Positions 1-6,271 of a stretch of 12,543 nt of DNA are shown here, piece by piece. Source of the DNA: Candidatus Parvarchaeota archaeon (GTDB lineage: Archaea; Nanobdellota; Nanobdellia; Parvarchaeales; Parvarchaeaceae); the NCBI GenBank assembly GCA_023378805.1, contig JAMCSQ010000017.1, forward strand, positions 1-12,543, given 5' to 3'. Both the position numbers and the translations under genes were made by a program. How positions within the stretch are numbered: position 1 is the stretch's first letter; each line of letters opens with the position of its first letter. The notes beneath the pieces were generated by a model. The model was not told where the DNA came from. It did no database searches and saw only the letters and a program-made list of their open reading frames with translations.

Positions 1-574
1 CCGTTTCAATTATCCTTTCATTTTCATTTTTTATGTACTCTGAAAGCTTTTCCGGCACAAAGTGCCTGTCCATTGCAGACTTAACCGCTTCATTTTTTAT
101 CTGCAGCATAAAAATCAAAGCATCATTCCCAGCAAGGAATTCTATCTCTGTTTCACCGCCAAGGTAGGAAATGCGTTTTACAGTAAACATTATTATCTTA
201 CTTGTCTGCTTTACATGTCTGTGTTTGCATGCTGAAAAGTCATACTGTCCTATGGTTACTACTCTTACCTGTTTCTCTTTGTCAAGCCTATCCTCATTAA
301 ATCTCAGTTTTGGGTTTTTCTTTATTGCATCCTCTAAATTCTCAAAGTTTTCCTCTGTCACAGCAAGGTTCTCAATAATTTTTGCATTTACAGTCTTTTC
401 TGCTTCTATTATTTTTTCAAAAGGAATTATCTCCTTTACATACGCTTTTCCAATATTGTCAGATCTGTAAGTATCTGCCTTTCTTACGTGTATGTTTAAT
501 CCCTGTTCCTGCAGGGCCCTTGCGAAAATGTGCTCAGCAGTATGAAGCCTGGCTCCTTCGATGTTCTCTTCCAT
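1..574 (-). CDS. AlaX-like tRNA editing-domain protein (3'-truncated by window edge)
   Basis: Reading the minus strand from ATG at 574 gives 191 complete codons without a stop before the window ends. The protein opens directly in a tRNA_SAD (AlaRS/ThrRS second additional) domain. Zinc-ligand candidates are H11 and H15 (HTAEH), then C116 and H120 (SACKHRH followed by VKQT), matching the family's HxxxH...CxxxH pattern. By family knowledge such free-standing domains hydrolyse mischarged Ser- or Gly-tRNA(Ala). There is no N-terminal OB-like extension, so it looks closer to the short AlaX type. The usual Gly-Gly between Cys and His (as in CGGTH) is here K-H-R, which may affect activity or specificity. 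The C-terminus is missing, so a DHHA1 or other fused domain cannot be excluded. It is divergent from aspS. A TATA-like GTTAAATC about 26 nt upstream suggests a leaderless message. Confidence 0.8.
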   Translation of the reverse strand, partial: MEENIEGARLHTAEHIFARALQEQGLNIHVRKADTYRSDNIGKAYVKEIIPFEKIIEAEKTVNAKIIENLAVTEENFENLEDAIKKNPKLRFNEDRLDKEKQVRVVTIGQYDFSACKHRHVKQTSKIIMFTVKRISYLGGETEIEFLAGNDALIFMLQIKNEAVKSAMDRHFVPEKLSEYIKNENERIIET

Positions 575-595
575 CTATATTGTAATTTTACCAAA

Positions 596-603
596 GATTT
601 AAC
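596..603 (-). promoter_or_regulatory. TATA box of the AlaX-like gene
   Basis: On the minus strand the sequence GTTAAATC is centred about 26 nt before the ATG at 574, the archaeal TATA-to-start distance expected for a leaderless transcript. No Shine-Dalgarno sequence is evident between it and the ATG. The match is modest in an AT-rich region. Confidence 0.4.
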
Positions 604-694
604 TTTTGTTGTTAAAACATATTACTAGAAAAGCTTTAAACTGATAATGCAAGTTTGTCTTTAATTTTATTATTACAGATAAAGCTAAATTTTT

Positions 695-707
695 AAAGCT
701 TTTTAAA
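695..707 (+). promoter_or_regulatory. BRE/TATA-like promoter of aspS
   Basis: AAAGCTTTTTAAA lies in the 175-nt divergent gap between the AlaX-like gene and aspS. Taking the box centre near 703, transcription would start near 729, leaving a leader of about 20 nt. That leader holds a GAAGGA sequence (739-744), 5 nt before the aspS ATG. The identical 13-mer occurs upstream of the Lrp-like gene at 9898. The rest of the gap (575-749) is AT-rich and shows no RNA gene. Confidence 0.45.
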
Positions 708-749
708 TTATAGAAATACATTTATTAGTTTAGAGATAGAAGGACGTTT

Positions 750-2033
750 ATGATAATCAATGAAAATGGAGAGATGAAGATAAAAGGGTGGGCTGAAAAT
801 GTCAGAAACCTGGGTGGTTTGGCCTTTATTACATTAAGGGATATAAATGGAAAATACCAGGTAACAGTTTCAAAAAATTCGAATCCAGAACTGTTTGAAA
901 AGCTTGAAGACATAAAAGCCGAATCAGTGCTCGAAGTAATTGGGGAAAAGAAAAACAATGAAAAAGCGGTTAACGGCTACGAGATAATACCTAAAAAGCT
1001 TGAAATATTAACAGTGGCAGAGCAGCCGGTTCCTTTGAATTTAAGCGAAAAGGTTCAATCCTCATTGGACAAAGAGCTAGATCTTAGGTTTTTAAGTTTA
1101 AGAAAGCCGAAAACTGCGGCTATCTTTAAGATACAAAGCACTGTAAGCAATGCAATAACAAAGTTTTTTGAAGACAATGGCTTTTATCAGATACACTCTT
1201 CAAAGATAGTGTCACAGGCTACAGAGGGAGGGGCAAACGTTTTCCAGGTTATTTACTTTGATAAGACTGCTTATCTTGCCCAATCACCTCAATTTTATAA
1301 GCAGATGATGATGGCTGCAGGTTTTGAGAAAGTCTTTGAGATAGGGCCGGTTTTCAGGGCGGAACCTCACCATACAAGCAGACATTTAACAGAGTATACA
1401 AGTGTAGACCTGGAAATGAGTTTTATAAATTCATATGAAGATATAATGGCGGTAATGGAAAATCTTATGTTAAGGATTTTCAAAGAAGTGAAGGAAAGAA
1501 ACAAGAAAGATTTAGAGAGTTATGGCATAGAATTAGAGGATCTCAAAATCCCATTCCCAAGAGTAACGATAAAGGAAGCAGGAGAGATACTGAAGAAATA
1601 CGGAAACAAGCTAAAAGACGACGGGGATATTGACCCAGAGGGAGAAAGGATAATGGGCCAGTATGTAAAAGAGAAATACGGCAGCGACTTTTTCTTTTTG
1701 ACAGAATTTCCTTGGTCGATAGCGCAATTCTATCACATGAAAAAAGAAGGGAACGAAGAGGTTACAAACCGGGCAGATCTAATATACAAAGGGCTGGAGA
1801 TAACAACACTGGCACAGAGAGAGCATAGATATGACATCCTTGTAAAACAATTAAAGGAGAAAAATTTAGATCCTGAAAAATTCAAGTTTTATACCGATTT
1901 CTTTAGGTATGGCGTACCACCGCATGGCGGTTCCGGCACAGGCTTAGAAAGAATAGTAAAGCAGATGCTTAATTTGGAGAATGTAGCCGAGGCAACGCTT
2001 TTACCAAGAACACCAGATAGATTAGTACCTTAA
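750..2033 (+). CDS. aspS: Aspartyl-tRNA synthetase, archaeal type
   Basis: Charges tRNA(Asp) with aspartate in the cytoplasm. The 427 residues align end to end with archaeal AspRS (about 430-438 residues). An N-terminal OB anticodon-binding domain (about 8-90, GWAENVRNLGG) precedes the class II catalytic core. Visible in the core are TEGG (158-161), QSPQ (178-181), motif 2 FRAE (202-205), and motif 3 GTGLER (396-401). Two positions are unusual. Motif 1 reads IHSSKI, with Ser151 where class II synthetases have an invariant proline (IHTPKI). The Asp-pocket segment normally like SSGGQR reads TTLAQR (352-357). E16 and V74 occupy positions reported to separate discriminating from non-discriminating archaeal enzymes, so tRNA(Asn) charging cannot be predicted. 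The start is supported by GAAGGA 5 nt upstream. The gene is monocistronic and convergent with the gene ending at 2063. Confidence 0.95.
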   Translation: MIINENGEMKIKGWAENVRNLGGLAFITLRDINGKYQVTVSKNSNPELFEKLEDIKAESVLEVIGEKKNNEKAVNGYEIIPKKLEILTVAEQPVPLNLSEKVQSSLDKELDLRFLSLRKPKTAAIFKIQSTVSNAITKFFEDNGFYQIHSSKIVSQATEGGANVFQVIYFDKTAYLAQSPQFYKQMMMAAGFEKVFEIGPVFRAEPHHTSRHLTEYTSVDLEMSFINSYEDIMAVMENLMLRIFKEVKERNKKDLESYGIELEDLKIPFPRVTIKEAGEILKKYGNKLKDDGDIDPEGERIMGQYVKEKYGSDFFFLTEFPWSIAQFYHMKKEGNEEVTNRADLIYKGLEITTLAQREHRYDILVKQLKEKNLDPEKFKFYTDFFRYGVPPHGGSGTGLERIVKQMLNLENVAEATLLPRTPDRLVP

Positions 2034-2042
2034 GACAGGGCG

Positions 2043-2060
2043 TTTTATCTTCTTTTTTGT
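2043..2060 (+). terminator. T-rich candidate terminator after aspS
   Basis: TTTTATCTTCTTTTTTGT lies 10 nt after the aspS stop, in the 29-nt gap between two convergent genes. Archaeal termination commonly uses oligo-T runs without a hairpin. No hairpin is seen. This is assigned on T-richness and position only. Confidence 0.35.
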
Positions 2061-2062
2061 GC

Positions 2063-2908
2063 TTATGAATACATGTCCGACGGGGGGTTAGTGCTTGGTT
2101 TGTAAGTTTCTTCATCCTCGTCTATAAATAATACCTTTTGAGTAGGGTTCTCTTTTGCCCTTTTTGCAATGGAATACATAAGCTTGAAATCGGTTTCTTT
2201 TTTATCATGCACTGACATCTTTACTATTTCATTTCCTTCTTTATCTTTGAAACTTTCCATCGCGTACAGCACCTTGTTATTTGTATCTATTATTGAAAAA
2301 AGGCTGGAAATAGACATAAAGTAGCTTGTATCTTCGTTTTTAAGACCGCTAAGATAGTCTATTATTTTTTTGCCATCTCTGCCAAGTTCAGATAATTCAG
2401 TTAAATAGAACTCCAGCGTATTTTCATCGGATGTCAACACTACCTTTACTCCTTTGTCCTTTATTCTGGATGAAACATCGTACATTTCAGCGTATTTTAA
2501 ATCGTCCTTGGTTTCAACTTCTTTGGCCTTTAAATAAAGATCAGAAAGCCTCTCCATCTCTTTTTCATTTATCTTCGTTGTTATTATATCATATTTTACG
2601 TCCAGTCCTTCAAAATTCTGGTTTAAGTATTCTAGTTCCTTTTTGGCAACATCGGCAAACATAACAGGATGTTTAAGGGCGGCGTAAAGCACACTTATCT
2701 CATCTAAATTCATTCTTCCGATTTTTTCAAGATATTTTTTATTGTTTGGAGAAATGCTAAGGTAGTAAAGCTCTAATCCATTCGGATCCTTTACCAATTT
2801 AAGGTCCTTCTTCATGTTTGCAGAAAACCTGAAAATACTAGCGGTAATTTCGTCTCGTTTTGCTTCATCATCGCTTATAATGTTGTCAAGACTGTTTTCA
2901 CCTTCCAT
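2063..2908 (-). CDS. Hypothetical charged soluble protein, 281 residues
   Basis: Not recognised with confidence. I chose the ATG at 2908 because AGAGGGGG sits 7 nt before it; the alternative start at 2938 would put that sequence inside the gene. The product is highly charged and has no signal peptide or clear membrane segment. Visible regions are an acidic N-terminus (1-20), a helical middle (66-145), and an alternating stretch (147-262) with RIKDKGVKVVLT, then SLFSIIDTNNKVLYAMES, then a helix and QKVLFIDEDEE. The order 'KDKGVKV... IID.NKVLYA... helix' loosely recalls the HKD-less phospholipase-D-like sensor part of archaeal TrmB-type regulators, but this is a weak pattern impression. It follows the two coiled-coil genes on the same strand after a 97-nt gap, so it may belong to the same unit or have its own promoter. 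Confidence 0.8.
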   Translation of the reverse strand: MEGENSLDNIISDDEAKRDEITASIFRFSANMKKDLKLVKDPNGLELYYLSISPNNKKYLEKIGRMNLDEISVLYAALKHPVMFADVAKKELEYLNQNFEGLDVKYDIITTKINEKEMERLSDLYLKAKEVETKDDLKYAEMYDVSSRIKDKGVKVVLTSDENTLEFYLTELSELGRDGKKIIDYLSGLKNEDTSYFMSISSLFSIIDTNNKVLYAMESFKDKEGNEIVKMSVHDKKETDFKLMYSIAKRAKENPTQKVLFIDEDEETYKPSTNPPSDMYS

Positions 2909-2915
2909 GATATAA

Positions 2916-2923
2916 CCCCCTCT
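2916..2923 (-). promoter_or_regulatory. Strong Shine-Dalgarno deciding the start at 2908
   Basis: On the minus strand AGAGGGGG is followed by TTATATC and ATG. It is the most G-rich purine run in the neighbourhood and fits ribosome binding. It fixes the start at 2908 rather than 2938. A leader must therefore exist; a TATA-like GCTTAAATATT further upstream (about 2991-3000) could supply it. Confidence 0.6.
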
Positions 2924-3005
2924 GCTTGAAAAAAGCACTTTTAAATCGAAATATGCATTTTTCCTTATTGACTAAGAAGAAGGCAGCTAATATTTAAGCT
3001 TTAAA

Positions 3006-3644
3006 TTAAGCGGTTTTTTGCGCCTTTAAATCGTCTATAATGTCTCTTAATTCCTTTATGCTGTCGCTTATTGTAGGTATTAACCTGTCTATTACCTTTT
3101 CAAATGCCTGCAATTCAATGTTAACGTCTGAAATGGTCTTATTATACTCTTCAGTCTTGCCTACCATCGTATTTTGTATGCTGTCTATCCTCTGATTCAG
3201 TTTTTCTAAATTATCTTTTATGTTTTCTATAGAGTTAGCGTTTATGTTTACGCTGGATCGTAGGGAATTAAGCTCCGAAGCAGAGCTTTTCCATTTTTCA
3301 TTTATTATCTGTTCAAGTATCTGTTGAATGTTTTCAAGGTTTTGATTGCTCATTGTATTGCTGCTTTCATAAGGCTGCCTGTTTTCCTGGAAGCTTGGCT
3401 GCTGTATGCTTTGGATTTTCTGAACAGGTTCATTCTGCATTTGTTGTGCGGGCGGCTGTCCAACCTGCTTTCCCGCGTTGCTTTTAAACGCGTTTAAAAG
3501 TGCGTTTTTAATTGCAGTACTATCATATCCTTGCTGCCTTAAATTATCTATTATATCTTGCTGGCTCATTCCGTTGTTAAGCATAGAGCTTACGTCAGGC
3601 ACATCGTTTTCATCCTTTTTCTTAAATGCATTTATTAAGTTCAT
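3006..3644 (-). CDS. Coiled-coil protein with N-terminal UBA-like helical motif (conserved DPANN type, function unknown)
   Basis: 212 residues from the ATG at 3644, chosen over a GTG at 3656 because GGAG lies 6 nt upstream and the spacing to the preceding stop is then 2 nt. Three parts are visible. The first is a short helical motif (about 24-53, GMSQQDIIDNLRQQGYDSTA) of the 'QGxS...I...L..QGY....I..AL' kind. The second is a Gln/Pro/Asn-rich linker (60-100). The third is a long coiled coil (103-210) beginning IINEKW and later VGKTEEYN, FEKVIDRLIPTISD and KELRDIIDDLK. From memory this architecture and these C-terminal phrases recur in uncharacterised DPANN proteins. There is no signal peptide or membrane segment. 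Tight coupling to the upstream coiled-coil gene suggests the two proteins form a complex. Confidence 0.85.
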   Translation of the reverse strand: MNLINAFKKKDENDVPDVSSMLNNGMSQQDIIDNLRQQGYDSTAIKNALLNAFKSNAGKQVGQPPAQQMQNEPVQKIQSIQQPSFQENRQPYESSNTMSNQNLENIQQILEQIINEKWKSSASELNSLRSSVNINANSIENIKDNLEKLNQRIDSIQNTMVGKTEEYNKTISDVNIELQAFEKVIDRLIPTISDSIKELRDIIDDLKAQKTA

Positions 3645-3646
3645 AT

Positions 3647-4012
3647 TTAGCTCCACTTCTTACTATTCATATAGTCATTTACAATTTTAATAACGTCTTC
3701 TTTATTTAAAAACCTTGAAGGATCTACGAAGCTTAGGTATTTTTCTATGACTTTTATGTCCTGTGCCTTCGCATATGTTTCGGACTGCCTTTCAAGCCTA
3801 TTCAAGGCATCATCAAGCTCAAAGATCTTTGTCTTGCTGCTAGACAGTTCATTGTTTATCTCCTGCAATGCAATCTTTATCTCTTTGTATTTTTCAAGGT
3901 TGTTCTGGTCAACCATTTTAATGGTATCTTTAAGCTGAGAAATCCTCTGTTCAAATATCTTCAAAGACTCTCTAAGTTCTACGACATTTCTTGTCAAATC
4001 CGTCTGCTCCAT
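3647..4012 (-). CDS. Small coiled-coil protein, partner of the downstream gene
   Basis: 121 residues, almost wholly helical. Heptad-like repeats run from about residue 8 to 80 (ELRESLKIFEQRISQLKD and similar). They are followed by a distinct C-terminal segment, DIKVIEKYLSFVDPSRFLNK and then EDVIKIVNDYMNSKK (85-119). The 'KYL....(D/N)P..F....(E)(D/E)V..I' ending resembles, from memory, a tail in short DPANN coiled-coil proteins encoded next to proteins like the neighbour at 3006-3644. No membrane segment, Cys or catalytic motif is seen. It is first in a minus-strand unit and divergent from the MFS gene across a 123-nt gap. CATAAAAA about 26 nt before the ATG suggests a leaderless message. Archaellum FlaC/D-like coiled coils are an alternative I cannot support. 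Confidence 0.85.
   Translation of the reverse strand: MEQTDLTRNVVELRESLKIFEQRISQLKDTIKMVDQNNLEKYKEIKIALQEINNELSSSKTKIFELDDALNRLERQSETYAKAQDIKVIEKYLSFVDPSRFLNKEDVIKIVNDYMNSKKWS
3651..3654 (-). promoter_or_regulatory. Shine-Dalgarno GGAG inside the end of the upstream gene
   Basis: GGAG, encoded within the last sense codons of the gene ending at 3647, lies 6 nt before the ATG at 3644. It selects that ATG over the in-frame GTG at 3656 and points to translational coupling of the two coiled-coil genes. Confidence 0.55.
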
Positions 4013-4033
4013 TTAATTATATTACTGCAGTTG

Positions 4034-4041
4034 TTTTTATG
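4034..4041 (-). promoter_or_regulatory. TATA box of the coiled-coil operon
   Basis: CATAAAAA on the minus strand is centred about 26 nt before the ATG at 4012, matching leaderless initiation. The divergent gap 4013-4135 thus carries two back-to-back promoters about 70 nt apart. Confidence 0.45.
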
Positions 4042-4106
4042 TCTTTTTGTGCTAGATTTCATAATAGATGGGATAAGTAATTTTCCTTTTTAAGCTAAAA
4101 GAAATA

Positions 4107-4114
4107 CTTAAATA
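4107..4114 (+). promoter_or_regulatory. TATA box of the MFS/MBL operon
   Basis: CTTAAATA, preceded by an A-rich BRE-like GAAATA, is centred about 26 nt before the ATG at 4136. No Shine-Dalgarno lies before the start, so the message is probably leaderless. Confidence 0.55.
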
Positions 4115-4135
4115 TAACAAAATCAATAAAAATTC

Positions 4136-5512
4136 ATGCAAAAGAAGCAGAAGGCTGCAAAGACCGTTTCTTATTCTGTTTTAGATAATGCAAAAACAAA
4201 TTCAAATCATTACAGAATAACCTTGCTTTCAGTTGCAGGTACTTTTCTTGACGGATACGATATATCTATAATAGGTGTTGCTTTGACTATAATAACAGCA
4301 ATAAGTGCTTTCAGCTATGCAAGTACGCCTTTAGGAAAAGGTTTGATGGCGGCTTCCACAACCATAGGAATGCTTTTCGGTGCATTATCAATAGGCTATA
4401 TAACTGACATTAAGGGCAGGAAGTTCATGTACCTTTGGGACATGGTCATCTTTATAGTTTTCACTGCCGCAATTACATTATCATTTAATTTCTGGTCTCT
4501 TTTCATCTTTAGATTAATACTAGGTTTGGCAATAGGTGCTGATTACGCAATAGGCGCTACAATTATCTCAGAAATTACTCCAAAGAAATCTAGAGGAAAG
4601 TTCCTTGCCAGCGATGGCCTTGCGTGGTGGGTTGGCGCAGCATTTGCATTTGTAGTGGGTTATCTTCTTCTTCCATTAGGCGTTAATTCCTGGAGGGTGA
4701 TGTTTGCCATAGGGATCATACCTGCGATAATCGTTCTTATACTAAGAAGAAAGGTGCCTGAGTCGGCAAGATGGCTTGCAAACAACGGCCAGGTTGAAAA
4801 AGCCAAGCAGTCTGAAAAGTCAATAACCGGCAATTCCGACGCTCTTAAGGCTACTCACAATAAAGTTTCATTTTTCACATTGTTTGAAAAGAAGTACATA
4901 AAGAACACAATCTACTTCGGTTTGGCATGGTTTTTCTATGACGTTGCATTTTATGGCATAGGGCTGTTTACGCCTACTATACTTATACTTCTTGGACTAA
5001 GTCATAGTCTATCTATTTTAGGGTCAGCAATCTTTTCGTCAGTGGCTATAATCGGTTCTATACTGTGCATACTTACTGTAGATAAATGGGGAAGGAAGAC
5101 AGTTACAATAATTGGTTTCGCAGGCATGTTCATTTCTCTTCTTGTTTTGGCAATAATAGCTATGCACACTCCAAAAGATGCATTCGCAGTAGGAATAACA
5201 GGAACGGTAATCGCAACAATGTACATATTATTTGAGCTTACTCAGTCATGGGGAATGGGAAGCACAGATTTTGTATATGGGCAGGAGCTTTTCCCTACAA
5301 CAATACGTGCTACTGGTCAGGGCTGGGGGACATCAATAAGCAGGATAGGCGCAATATTGGGTTTAACAACCTTCCCTACAATAGTAGCTTTATACGGCTT
5401 AGGTTATGGTTTACTATTCTTTGCAGTAGCGGGATTGATAGGGCTGTTGCTCACAGTGTTTTTAGCGCCCGAAACAAAGGATAAGAGCCTGGAAGAACTG
5501 ACAGAGCAATGA
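4136..5512 (+). CDS. MFS transporter, sugar porter/metabolite:H+ symporter-like
   Basis: A 458-residue, 12-helix secondary transporter of the plasma membrane. MFS signatures are clear: GTFLDGYD in TM1 (35-42), DIKGRK in loop 2-3 (91-96), and R126 in TM4. ITPKKSRGK follows TM5 (147-155), then PESARWL (208-214). The second half repeats these as DKWGRK (316-321), QELFPTTIRATGQG (383-396) and PETKDKSLEEL (445-455). The PESxRW and PETK...LEE motifs place it near the sugar porter and related metabolite/phosphate:H+ symporter families. The substrate cannot be told from sequence: sugar, organic acid or phosphate are all possible. It overlaps the downstream metallo-hydrolase gene by four bases (ATGA), so the hydrolase may act on the imported compound. 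Length is normal for the family. Confidence 0.92.
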   Translation: MQKKQKAAKTVSYSVLDNAKTNSNHYRITLLSVAGTFLDGYDISIIGVALTIITAISAFSYASTPLGKGLMAASTTIGMLFGALSIGYITDIKGRKFMYLWDMVIFIVFTAAITLSFNFWSLFIFRLILGLAIGADYAIGATIISEITPKKSRGKFLASDGLAWWVGAAFAFVVGYLLLPLGVNSWRVMFAIGIIPAIIVLILRRKVPESARWLANNGQVEKAKQSEKSITGNSDALKATHNKVSFFTLFEKKYIKNTIYFGLAWFFYDVAFYGIGLFTPTILILLGLSHSLSILGSAIFSSVAIIGSILCILTVDKWGRKTVTIIGFAGMFISLLVLAIIAMHTPKDAFAVGITGTVIATMYILFELTQSWGMGSTDFVYGQELFPTTIRATGQGWGTSISRIGAILGLTTFPTIVALYGLGYGLLFFAVAGLIGLLLTVFLAPETKDKSLEELTEQ

Positions 5513-6219
5513 ACATAAGATTTCTTGGAAAGTGGAGTTCTAATCTTGTAAGAGGGGAAAGAAATATATCCTTTGCATTAGACAATAAAATCGTTTTCGA
5601 TTTCGGCCCGCATACTATAGAGTCTTTGCTTGACTTTGGGATAGATCCGAGGGGTATAGAAATTGTTCTTATAACGCACATGCATCTTGATCATTTCAGT
5701 GGTCTGCCCGAATTATTTTGGTACAGATCAATATACAAAGCACAAAATAAGCTCATAGTTCTTGGCCCAAATGGAATAAAAAACAACGTGGAACGGCTTT
5801 TAAGAACGCTGCAAACACCAAAGGCATTTAGGATAAATGCAGAATTTATCGAAGATAAAAAATATGACTTTATACAGCCTTTCAGGGCAAAGCACTTAGT
5901 AACGGATAATGGGTACAGGGTTGATTACAAGGGAAAAACAGTCTTTTATAGCGGAGATACTGCTTACAGTGAAAATGTAGTAAAAGGGGCAGAAGATGCC
6001 GATATTTTACTCCATGAAATGACCTATCTGGATAATAAGAAAGAGGAGGCTGATTTTTGGAAGCATTCCACTTACAGCTCTACAATGCGTGTATTCGAAG
6101 AAAGCCGTGCAAAAAAGCTGGCACCTGTTCATCTATCTGTTGATTCAAATAATTTAGCAATAAAGCTTGCAAAGTCAGACAAAAGAATAATTTATCCTAC
6201 CGGCATTATCCACCTTTAA
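5509..6219 (+). CDS. Metallo-beta-lactamase-fold hydrolase, RNase Z-like
   Basis: 236 residues with the MBL metal motifs in order: THMHLDH (56-62; H57, H59, D61, H62), H129 in AKHLVTDNGYR, D150 in YSGDT, and H208 in APVHLS. LLHE (167-170) and KHST (185-188) are also present. The H...GYR, SGDT, LLHE, H-S/T series is that of the RNase Z/ElaC branch of MBL proteins. The protein is shorter than typical tRNase Z (about 300 residues) and lacks an obvious long flexible arm between H62 and H129. I therefore do not assign tRNA 3' processing; a phosphodiesterase or other hydrolase is equally possible. It is cytoplasmic with no signal peptide. It is translationally coupled to the MFS gene by an ATGA overlap and has no strong Shine-Dalgarno of its own. 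Confidence 0.88.
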   Translation: MNIRFLGKWSSNLVRGERNISFALDNKIVFDFGPHTIESLLDFGIDPRGIEIVLITHMHLDHFSGLPELFWYRSIYKAQNKLIVLGPNGIKNNVERLLRTLQTPKAFRINAEFIEDKKYDFIQPFRAKHLVTDNGYRVDYKGKTVFYSGDTAYSENVVKGAEDADILLHEMTYLDNKKEEADFWKHSTYSSTMRVFEESRAKKLAPVHLSVDSNNLAIKLAKSDKRIIYPTGIIHL

Positions 6220-6242
6220 TTTTATCTTTAAGGCATAAAAAC

Positions 6243-6250
6243 CATAAATA
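6243..6250 (+). promoter_or_regulatory. TATA box of cydAB
   Basis: CATAAATA is centred about 26 nt before the cydA ATG, with no Shine-Dalgarno before the start, as expected for a leaderless mRNA. The preceding TTTTATCTTT (6220-6229) just after the hydrolase stop could serve as a T-rich terminator. Confidence 0.5.
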
Positions 6251-6271
6251 AGCCTAAAACTTATTAGTATA

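Noticed and set aside
171..585. Two plus-strand frames at the left end
   Set aside because: They lie opposite the AlaX-like gene, whose zinc motifs are clear.
575..749. Small RNA or tRNA in the longest intergenic gap
   Set aside because: The gap is AT-rich with no cloverleaf-like or GC-rich structured stretch; it is explained by two divergent promoters.
2906..2938. Longer start (2938) for the 281-residue protein
   Set aside because: The G-rich Shine-Dalgarno at 2916-2923 would then be inside the gene, and the added residues look like leader sequence.
3642..3656. GTG start at 3656 for the UBA-like/coiled-coil protein
   Set aside because: The ATG at 3644 has GGAG 6 nt upstream and avoids overlap with the upstream gene.
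5509..6219. Firm naming as tRNase Z (rnz)
   Set aside because: Motifs fit the branch, but the protein is short and lacks a visible flexible arm; operon context suggests another substrate.
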